DNA of 5,086 nucleotides from Gammaproteobacteria bacterium. Lineage in GTDB: Bacteria > Pseudomonadota > Gammaproteobacteria > SZUA-140. Position 1 is the first letter of the stretch, and every line of letters starts with the position of its first letter. Below, piece by piece: positions 1-5,086 of this stretch. The stretch lies in NCBI GenBank assembly GCA_026994735.1, contig JALWQD010000219.1, positions 1 to 5,086 on the forward strand, in the 5' to 3' direction. The notes below the pieces were generated by a model that was not told the DNA's origin, made no database searches, and worked only from the letters and a program-made list of their open reading frames with translations. The translations under genes were made by a program, and so were the position numbers.

Positions 1-456
1 TGCCTGGCGTTCAACTTCAATACCTTGACGAGCCAATTCATATAACGGCCGACCGTTGAGTTTAAGCGCAGAATACATCGGCGGAATCTGTTCAATCTCG
101 CCAAGGAAAGCGGCCATAACCGTGGTAACCTGCTCCGGCGTGAAATCAATGGCGCCTTCATGGCGATAGATGACCTCACCCTCGGCATCTCCCGTCTTTG
201 TACGCACCCCTAAACGTACACCGACCCGGTAGGTCTTGTCAGCCTCAAGCAAAAAAGAGGAAATCTTCGTTGCCCGCCCAAGACATATCGGCAGCATGCC
301 ACTGGCAAGGGGATCGAGACTACCTGTATGGCCAGCCTTACGCGCATGAAAGAGCCGTTTAACTCTCTGCAGCGCCGCGTTCGAGCTAATACCGAGAGGT
401 TTGTCGAGCAATAAAACGCCATCAATCGAACGACCTTGGGGCCTGCGTCTGGCCAT
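1..456 (-). CDS. truB: tRNA pseudouridine(55) synthase TruB, N-terminal 152 residues (3' end outside window)
   Basis: TruB isomerises uridine 55 to pseudouridine in the T-loop of elongator tRNAs and also acts as a tRNA folding chaperone in the cytoplasm. I translated the reverse complement from the ATG at 456-454; the frame is open for 152 codons to the window edge, about half of a usual TruB of roughly 300 residues. Seen directly: GVLLLDKPLGISSN near residues 13-26, then the catalytic motif AGHTGSLDPLASG with the nucleophile Asp48, at the same number as in E. coli TruB. DKTY follows with Tyr76, the conserved active-site tyrosine, and then RLGVRTKTGDAEG and IPPMYSALK. The usual GEATK reads GRATK (Arg61), a small deviation away from the catalytic residues. 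Only 1 nt separates the start from the rbfA stop, and the ribosome binding site lies inside rbfA, so translational coupling is likely. Assignment is secure; the C-terminal PUA-like part cannot be seen. Confidence 0.97.
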   Translation of the reverse strand, partial: MARRRPQGRSIDGVLLLDKPLGISSNAALQRVKRLFHARKAGHTGSLDPLASGMLPICLGRATKISSFLLEADKTYRVGVRLGVRTKTGDAEGEVIYRHEGAIDFTPEQVTTVMAAFLGEIEQIPPMYSALKLNGRPLYELARQGIEVERQA

Positions 457-457
457 G

Positions 458-829
458 TTAGTCCTCTCTGCCGCGACGGTCAGCCGCGACTGAAGCTTCT
501 ATTAATGCTTCAAGATTAGCACCGCGTTCAATGGATTCGTCATAGACAAAACGTAACCCGGGGACAATCCGTAAACGCATCCGTTGTGCCAATTCCCGGC
601 GTAAAAAGGAGGAGGCCTTGTTCAACAAGTCTACCGTCGTGTCCACATCCTGAGATTTATCCAGCAAGCTGATATAGATCCGCGCATGAGAAAGGTCATG
701 GGTCACTCTCACTTCTGAAAGGCTGACCATGCCAATGCGCGGGTCTTTTACAGACTGCTGTAACAGAACAGATAACTCACGTCGCATCTGCTCACCAACA
801 CGCCGCGCACGACTAAATTCACGTGCCAT
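458..829 (-). CDS. rbfA: 30S ribosome-binding factor A (RbfA)
   Basis: RbfA is a small cytoplasmic assembly factor that binds the immature 30S subunit near helix 1 and the 3' end of 16S rRNA; it is needed for late 16S maturation and cold growth in E. coli. The product is 123 residues (E. coli has 133) and spans the whole family: basic N-terminus MAREFSRARRVGEQ, the helix LSVLLQQSVKDPRIG, the strand VSLSEVRVTHDLSHARIYIS, and the C-terminal KH-type core NKASSFLRRELAQRMRLRIVP followed by LRFVYDESIERG. The C-terminal tail is shorter than in E. coli. One oddity: the KH-like AxG turn is Ala72-Ser73-Ser74, so the usual glycine is serine. The ATG at 829 is the natural start since MAREF is the normal family N-terminus. 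It lies 42 nt after infB and 1 nt before truB, the usual operon position. Confidence 0.97.
   Translation of the reverse strand: MAREFSRARRVGEQMRRELSVLLQQSVKDPRIGMVSLSEVRVTHDLSHARIYISLLDKSQDVDTTVDLLNKASSFLRRELAQRMRLRIVPGLRFVYDESIERGANLEALIEASVAADRRGRED
462..469 (-). promoter_or_regulatory. Shine-Dalgarno of truB, inside the rbfA 3' end
   Basis: On the minus strand the sequence reads AGAGAGGA, followed by 5 nt and then the truB ATG at 456. It is the best ribosome binding site in the window. Because it overlaps the last codons of rbfA, ribosomes finishing rbfA would expose or directly feed truB initiation. The site fixes the truB start at 456. Confidence 0.75.
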
Positions 830-836
830 GTCGGGA

Positions 837-843
837 CTCTTCT
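837..843 (-). promoter_or_regulatory. Probable ribosome binding site of rbfA
   Basis: The minus strand reads AGAAGAG, ending 7 nt before the rbfA ATG. It is purine-rich but only a partial match to AGGAGG, so initiation may be moderate. The rest of the 42-nt infB-rbfA spacer (830-871) shows no terminator-like stem with a U tract and no clear promoter. Confidence 0.45.
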
Positions 844-871
844 CTTAAAAGGGTCAATCGCCTGCGCACTG

Positions 872-3430
872 TCAAAGTGTTCTCGCGACCTCAACCGATT
901 CGAAAACCTCAATCTGATCACCGGGTTTGACATCCGTGTAATTCTTGACGCCAATACCACACTCGGTCCCAGCACGCACCTCACTGACATCATCACGAAA
1001 ACGTCGCAACGATTCAAGTTCACCCTGATAAATAACAACATTGTCACGCAGAACACGGATCGGATTGCTCTTGCGCACCGAGCCTTCCGTCACCAAACAG
1101 CCTGCAATAGAACCAAATTTTGGTGACATAAAGACATCACGAACCTCGGCAAGGCCGATGATTTGTTCGCGAAATTCCGGCTTCAGCATACCGATCAAGG
1201 CCTGCCTGACTTCGTCAATGGCATCATAGATAACGCTGTAGTAATTCAGCTGTACGCCGGCATTCTCGGCCAATCGCCTGGCAGATGCGTCGGCACGCAC
1301 ATTGAAGCCAATGACAATCGCTGAAGAGGCAAGAGCAAGGTTAATATCTGACTCGGTAATACCACCGACACCGCGGGCGACAACCTTGACACGCACTTCA
1401 TCATTAGACAGTTTGCAAAGTGCATCACATAAAGCTTCCGCAGACCCCTGCACATCGGTTTTAATCAGCAGATTAAGCTCCGACACATCCGCCTTGCCCA
1501 TCCGGTCAAAGACATCCTCAAGCTTGCTTGCCTGCTGGCTGGCCAACTTCGACTCCCGCTCCTTCGATTGACGATAGAGCGCGACTTCGCGGGCCTTGCG
1601 CTCATTCGGCACCACAAGCACATCATCACCTGCTGAAGGGGTTCCAGAAAGACCAAGAACGACAGCAGGCATCGACGGGCCGGCCTCTGCAAGTTCATGT
1701 CCAGCATCATCAAAAAGCGCCCGCACACGACCATATTCACTCCCCGCCAGCAGAATATCCCCCTTCCGTAGTGTCCCTTTCTGCACCAGTACGGTAGCGA
1801 CAGGTCCGCGACCCTTGTCGAGCGTTGACTCAATGACAGCGCCGCCCGCTGGCCCTTCTGCCACCGCTGTCAATTCCAACACCTCGGCCTGGAGTAGAAT
1901 CGCATCAAGCAGGGCATCAACGCCGTCACCGGTCTTGGCTGAGACATTGACAAACATAACGTCCCCTCCCCAGTCTTCAGGTAACACCTCATGGGCCGTC
2001 AATTCTTGCCTGACCCTGTCCGGATCAGAACCGGCGGTATCAATCTTGTTAACCGCCACAATCATCGGTACATCAGCCGCTCGCGCATGCTGGATGGCTT
2101 CAATCGTCTGCGGCTTCACGCCATCATCAGCGGCAACAATCAAAATAACGATATCCGTGACTTCGGCACCGCGCGCGCGCATTGCTGTAAATGCCGCATG
2201 CCCGGGTGTATCAAGGAATGAAATACCGCCCTTTGACGTCTCGACGTGATAAGCGCCGATATGCTGGGTAATACCACCCGCCTCACCACTGGCGACACGA
2301 CTACTGCGGATATAATCAAGCAGTGATGTTTTACCGTGGTCGACATGTCCCATGATAGTGACAACAGGAGAACGGGGCTTAGCCGTACCATCAGTGCTTT
2401 CAATACCGGCCAGCAAAGAATCTTCAAAGGCATTTTCTTGTAGTGGTTTAGCCTGGTGGCCCATTTCTTCGACAAGAATCATCGCCGTATCCTGATCCAG
2501 TGCCTGATTGATAGTCACCATGGAGCCCATCTTCATCAAAGCCTTGATAACTTCGGCGGCCTTAACAGACATTTTCTGGGCCAGCTCGGCGACAGTAATT
2601 GTCTCCGGAATCGTCACTTCACGAACAACCGGCTCCGTCGGCCGCTCGAAACCATGCTTCGGACGGTTTGAGCTATCAGCCGTCGCTCTGCCACGCACTT
2701 TTTTAGCTTTGCCTTTACGGCGATTCCCGGTCTTTTCACCCGTGACATGTAACTCGGCACGACCATAACGCGTTGCCTGCCCGGCCTCACCTCGACGCGG
2801 CTTCTTCGCTGCACGCTCACGCGGCGGGTTTGCAGGCGGTGGTGGAGTGGCGGCAGCAGCGGCCTCTGCCGCTTTACGTGCTTCTTCGCGGGCGACGGCC
2901 TCTTGCGCCTCTTTCTCGGCGGCAGCTTTTTCAGCGGCAAGGCGGGCGATTTCCGCCTGCTCGGCGGCAAGCTTCTCGGCTTCCTGGCGTTTCAGTTCGG
3001 CTTCTGCCGCCGCCGCGGCCTCTTCCGCCTGACGTTTACTCTCTTCTGTCGCTTGCTGACGGGCTTGCTCTTCTGCAGCCAAGTCGCCACGCATGACATA
3101 AGTCCGCTGGCGACGGAACTCGACGCTGACCTTTCGCGTAGCACGCGTTCGCTGACCGGCCCCCGGCCGGGAAACCGTTTGATTCAATTCACCCACAGTC
3201 TTGCGACGCAAGGTAATCTTGCGTGTATCACCCTCTGGGTCAGATTCTGCCGGCTTGTCTGTCGTTTGATGTCGCTCCCGCAGATGGGTCAAAAGCGTCA
3301 TCTTGTCCTCGTCATTGAGTACATGTTCGCCATCCTGAGCCTTCAGACCCGCTTCCTTGATCTGCTCAAGAAGGTGATCGACAGGGATACCCACGACCTC
3401 GGCCAACTGCTTTACGGTTACTTCTGCCAT
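872..3430 (-). CDS. infB: Translation initiation factor IF-2
   Basis: IF-2 is the GTPase that brings formyl-Met-tRNA to the 30S P site and promotes 50S joining. The protein is 852 residues (E. coli 890). Domains in order: IF2_N at 1-52 (MAEVTVKQLAEVVGIPVDHL); the IF2-associated basic segment at about 70-112 (KITLRRKTVGELNQ); an Ala/Glu/Lys-rich probable coiled coil at 115-194; a Pro and basic hinge at 195-250; a second IF2_N-like domain at 277-328 (ITVAELAQKMSVKAAEVIKALM); the G domain from about 355 with G1 GHVDHGKT 361-368, G2 GGITQH 385-390, G3 DTPGH 407-411, G4 NKID 461-464 and G5 SAK 497-499; a beta-barrel domain at about 527-615; domain 3 at about 645-745; and the initiator-tRNA-binding domain at about 752-852, with Cys778 and GTECGIG 821-827. 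The frame stays open upstream to a TTG at 3490, but MAEVTVKQLA is the family N-terminus and a weak GTGAG sits 6 nt before the ATG at 3430, so I chose that start. The stop is TGA at 872. It lies 69 nt after nusA. Confidence 0.98.
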   Translation of the reverse strand: MAEVTVKQLAEVVGIPVDHLLEQIKEAGLKAQDGEHVLNDEDKMTLLTHLRERHQTTDKPAESDPEGDTRKITLRRKTVGELNQTVSRPGAGQRTRATRKVSVEFRRQRTYVMRGDLAAEEQARQQATEESKRQAEEAAAAAEAELKRQEAEKLAAEQAEIARLAAEKAAAEKEAQEAVAREEARKAAEAAAAATPPPPANPPRERAAKKPRRGEAGQATRYGRAELHVTGEKTGNRRKGKAKKVRGRATADSSNRPKHGFERPTEPVVREVTIPETITVAELAQKMSVKAAEVIKALMKMGSMVTINQALDQDTAMILVEEMGHQAKPLQENAFEDSLLAGIESTDGTAKPRSPVVTIMGHVDHGKTSLLDYIRSSRVASGEAGGITQHIGAYHVETSKGGISFLDTPGHAAFTAMRARGAEVTDIVILIVAADDGVKPQTIEAIQHARAADVPMIVAVNKIDTAGSDPDRVRQELTAHEVLPEDWGGDVMFVNVSAKTGDGVDALLDAILLQAEVLELTAVAEGPAGGAVIESTLDKGRGPVATVLVQKGTLRKGDILLAGSEYGRVRALFDDAGHELAEAGPSMPAVVLGLSGTPSAGDDVLVVPNERKAREVALYRQSKERESKLASQQASKLEDVFDRMGKADVSELNLLIKTDVQGSAEALCDALCKLSNDEVRVKVVARGVGGITESDINLALASSAIVIGFNVRADASARRLAENAGVQLNYYSVIYDAIDEVRQALIGMLKPEFREQIIGLAEVRDVFMSPKFGSIAGCLVTEGSVRKSNPIRVLRDNVVIYQGELESLRRFRDDVSEVRAGTECGIGVKNYTDVKPGDQIEVFESVEVARTL

Positions 3431-3436
3431 GCAATA

Positions 3437-3441
3437 CTCAC
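3437..3441 (-). promoter_or_regulatory. Weak ribosome binding site of infB that supports the ATG at 3430
   Basis: GTGAG on the minus strand ends 6 nt before the ATG at 3430. It is a poor Shine-Dalgarno match, but its spacing is right, and homology to the MxEVT-type N-terminus of IF-2 independently supports this ATG over the TTG 60 nt upstream. Confidence 0.45.
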
Positions 3442-3468
3442 TAAAATTAACAACATTACGGCATGCTT

Positions 3469-3483
3469 GGGCAGCATCTGCCC
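3469..3483 (-). repeat. Small perfect hairpin in the nusA-infB spacer
   Basis: The minus strand reads GGGCAG-ATG-CTGCCC, a 6-bp GC-rich stem with a 3-nt loop, starting 16 nt after the nusA stop codon and ending 38 nt before the infB ATG. It is not followed by a U tract, so it does not look like an intrinsic terminator. It could be a weak processing or pausing signal, or chance. Confidence 0.4.
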
Positions 3484-3499
3484 CAGACAAACCCTGGTC

Positions 3500-4996
3500 C
3501 TAAACGGACTCCTCGGCAAACCACGGTGCCCGTGCTGCCATAATCAGCTGACTCGCCCGCTCGGCGTCGAGCCCTTCTATTTCCAATAAGTCATCAGTCG
3601 CCTGTTCCGCAAGATCCTCCTGCGTGATGATGCCGGCCTTAACCAGCTTCGCGGCTAACTCATCATCCATCCCCTCAAGGGCCAGCAGATCTTCAGCAGG
3701 CTTGTCGCCGGCGTTATCATCCTCACTGGCGATTTCTCTTGTCAGTAACACATCGCGTGCGCGATCACGTAGCTCCTTGACAATGTTTTCGTCAAATTCT
3801 TCAATTTCAAGCAGCTCTTTTGCCGGCACATATGCCAGCTCTTCAATGCTCGAAAATCCTTCCTGAACAATAATCAGCGCAATTTCATCGTCAACATCAA
3901 GTTGTTCCTTGAACAAGGCCTGTGCCTTTGACATCTCGACTTCGCTTTTTTCTTCTGCCTGGGTTTCACTCATGACATTGAGCTTCCAGCCTGTCAGCTG
4001 GCTGGCCAGGCGAACATTTTGGCCACCACGTCCGATGGCCTGCGATAACTGATCTTCCGCAACGGCAACATCCATACTGTTCTTATCTTCATCAACAACA
4101 ATGGAAGCAACTTCTGCCGGTGACATGGCATTAACAACAAATTGCGCCGGATTATCATCCCAAAGAACGATATCCACACGCTCGCCAGCCAATTCATTGG
4201 AAACACTCTGAACGCGTGAACCCCGCATACCCACACAGGCACCAACGGGATCAATACGCGGATCATTTGAGCGTACGGCAATCTTCGCCCGTAAACCAGG
4301 ATCACGAGCAGCACTGATAATATCAATCAAACCCTCGCCTACTTCCGGCACTTCCAGCTTAAAGAGTTCTATCAGCAACTCTGGTGATGTACGGCTGACA
4401 TGAAGCTGAGGGCCTTTCGGCTCTGAGCGAACAAGTCGCAGGTGACCCCGTAAACGATCGCCAGGACGCACCGATTCCCTTGGAATCAAGTCATCCCGGG
4501 AAACAATTGCATCGGCATTGCCCCCCAGGTCGAGGATCACGCTGCCCCGGTCAAGGCGTCTGACAATCCCAGTCACCAACTCGCCTTCACGCTCTTTATA
4601 CTGCTCGACGACTTGCGCACGCTCGGCCTCACGTACTTTCTGGATAATGACCTGTTTAGCCGTTTGTGCAGCGATACGACCAAATGCCATCGACTCAATC
4701 TGTTCTTCTACCGCCCCCCCCACTTCGACCTCTGGATCCAGTTCCCGCGCCACCGTCAAACTGATTTGGCAGCCAGGCTGATCCATTTCCTGATCATCGG
4801 GAATAACCACCCAGCTACGAAACGTTTCATACTCGCCCGTTTTACGATCAATGGAAACATGAATATCGACTTCGCCACTATGGCGCTTTTTGGTCGCTGC
4901 CGCGCGTGCACACTCCATTGCCTCCAAACTGATCCCTTCCTCGATACCGCGCTCGTTGGCAACGGCATCAACCACCATCAGGATTTCCTTGCTCAT
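3500..4996 (-). CDS. nusA: Transcription termination/antitermination factor NusA
   Basis: NusA binds RNA polymerase near the RNA exit channel, enhances hairpin pausing and intrinsic termination, and takes part in lambda N-type and rRNA antitermination. The product is 498 residues (E. coli 495). Seen in order: N-terminal RNAP-binding domain 1-125 (MSKEILMVVDAVANERGIEE, then IDRKTGEYETFRSW, and QTAKQVIIQKVREAER 111-126); S1 domain about 135-200; KH1 about 228-280 with DPVGACVGMRG 249-259; KH2 about 298-345 with IGRGGQNVRLAS 321-332; acidic-repeat domain 1 about 365-420 and domain 2 about 433-490 (DLLALEGMDDELA, DLLEIEGLDAERA). Two AR domains are typical of proteobacterial NusA and contact the RNAP alpha C-terminal domain or regulate RNA binding. 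The open frame extends 10 codons upstream to a TTG at 5026, but MSKEIL is the family N-terminus, so the ATG at 4996 is chosen. The stop is TAG at 3500. A run of eight G lies in codons 92-95 without breaking the frame. Confidence 0.98.
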   Translation of the reverse strand: MSKEILMVVDAVANERGIEEGISLEAMECARAAATKKRHSGEVDIHVSIDRKTGEYETFRSWVVIPDDQEMDQPGCQISLTVARELDPEVEVGGAVEEQIESMAFGRIAAQTAKQVIIQKVREAERAQVVEQYKEREGELVTGIVRRLDRGSVILDLGGNADAIVSRDDLIPRESVRPGDRLRGHLRLVRSEPKGPQLHVSRTSPELLIELFKLEVPEVGEGLIDIISAARDPGLRAKIAVRSNDPRIDPVGACVGMRGSRVQSVSNELAGERVDIVLWDDNPAQFVVNAMSPAEVASIVVDEDKNSMDVAVAEDQLSQAIGRGGQNVRLASQLTGWKLNVMSETQAEEKSEVEMSKAQALFKEQLDVDDEIALIIVQEGFSSIEELAYVPAKELLEIEEFDENIVKELRDRARDVLLTREIASEDDNAGDKPAEDLLALEGMDDELAAKLVKAGIITQEDLAEQATDDLLEIEGLDAERASQLIMAARAPWFAEESV

Positions 4997-5006
4997 ATGA
5001 CAATTG

Positions 5007-5011
5007 CCTCT
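5007..5011 (-). promoter_or_regulatory. Possible ribosome binding site of nusA
   Basis: AGAGG on the minus strand ends 10 nt before the ATG at 4996, slightly farther than ideal. No better purine run lies nearer. It fits the ATG at 4996 and lies downstream of the alternative TTG at 5026, so it argues against the longer form. The surrounding 36-nt spacer (4997-5032) shows no terminator or promoter. Confidence 0.45.
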
Positions 5012-5032
5012 GCGCACTCCACCCAAAAATGT

Positions 5033-5086
5033 TCAAATTGATGGCCCCCGACGCGCCTCGTCAATATCGACCAAGGGCAGGTCTGC
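5033..5086 (-). CDS. rimP: Probable C-terminal tail of ribosome maturation factor RimP (5' part outside window)
   Basis: RimP is a 30S assembly factor that helps S12 and other proteins bind; its gene directly precedes nusA in nearly all proteobacteria. Only 17 codons and a TGA are visible here. The minus-strand frame entering at 5086 reads ADLPLVDIDEARRGPSI and stops at 5035-5033, which leaves 36 nt before nusA. The LPLVDIDEAR part resembles the end of RimP, where a hydrophobic strand is followed by a short helix such as IxKARLVP. The last residues RGPSI differ from the usual LVP-type ending. A second frame is open through to the nusA start region (TGA overlapping the nusA ATG) but gives no family-like sequence. 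The call rests mainly on gene order plus a weak tail match. Confidence 0.6.
   Translation of the reverse strand, partial: ADLPLVDIDEARRGPSI

Noticed and set aside
2170..2180. Alternating CG run, possible Z-DNA or regulatory site
   Set aside because: It encodes the conserved MRARGA segment of the IF-2 G domain, and Arg/Ala codon choice explains it.
1596..2249. 217-codon open frame on the + strand opposite the infB GTPase region
   Set aside because: It is a Ser/Thr/Ala-rich shadow of conserved infB codons with no recognisable motif and no ribosome binding site that I could support.
3092..3094. Internal ATG of infB (Met113) as a start for a shorter IF-2 isoform, as known in E. coli
   Set aside because: No good Shine-Dalgarno precedes it, and it lies before the charged linker, unlike the E. 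coli internal starts around codons 158-165. The in-frame GTG at codon 245 and ATG at codon 287 also lack one.
3431..3490. N-terminal extension of infB by 20 codons from a TTG
   Set aside because: The extension has no resemblance to IF-2, covers most of the spacer including the hairpin, and the ATG at 3430 gives the normal family N-terminus with a site GTGAG at good spacing.
2903..3589. 228-codon open frame on the + strand opposite the infB 5' part and nusA end
   Set aside because: It is antisense to two secure genes, crosses their spacer, and has a composition dictated by the Ala/Glu-rich codons on the other strand; no recognisable domain.
4997..5026. N-terminal extension of nusA by 10 codons from a TTG
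   Set aside because: MSKEIL is the standard NusA N-terminus; the extra residues are non-homologous, and the candidate ribosome binding site lies inside the extension.

Overview
This window is a compact minus-strand operon of translation and transcription factor genes. Read 5'->3' on the minus strand, the order is rimP (only the last codons, at the right edge), nusA, infB, rbfA and truB (first 152 codons, cut by the left edge). The order and the protein sequences match the conserved nusA-infB operon of Gammaproteobacteria. NusA carries two C-terminal acidic-repeat (AR) domains. IF2 has the long form with an IF2_N domain, an Ala/Glu-rich charged linker and a second IF2_N-like domain before the GTPase. 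All four well-covered proteins are close to their E. coli homologues but clearly not from an enteric bacterium. Base composition is moderately GC-rich. The sequence does not let me name a genus.

Layout on the + coordinate: 1-456 truB 5' part; 458-829 rbfA; 830-871 a 42-nt spacer; 872-3430 infB; 3431-3499 a 69-nt spacer with a small hairpin; 3500-4996 nusA; 4997-5032 a 36-nt spacer; 5033-5086 the probable rimP 3' end. All genes are co-directional, spacers are 1 to 69 nt, and no convincing terminator or internal promoter is visible, so one transcript is the simplest reading. The operon promoter and leader would lie beyond the right edge. The rest of truB, and probably rpsO, would lie beyond the left edge.

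The genes serve one programme. RimP and RbfA mature the 30S subunit, NusA controls RNA polymerase pausing, termination and antitermination (including on rRNA operons), IF2 delivers initiator tRNA and joins subunits, and TruB makes pseudouridine 55 in tRNA.

This is a housekeeping region. I see no mobile element, CRISPR array, tRNA/rRNA gene or undescribed system. The points below are modest: residue changes at conserved positions (RbfA AxG motif, IF2 switch II neighbourhood), a run of eight G in nusA, a spacer hairpin, and an atypical RimP tail. Two start sites need care: the longest open frames of infB and nusA begin at upstream TTG codons that extend the proteins beyond their family N-termini.
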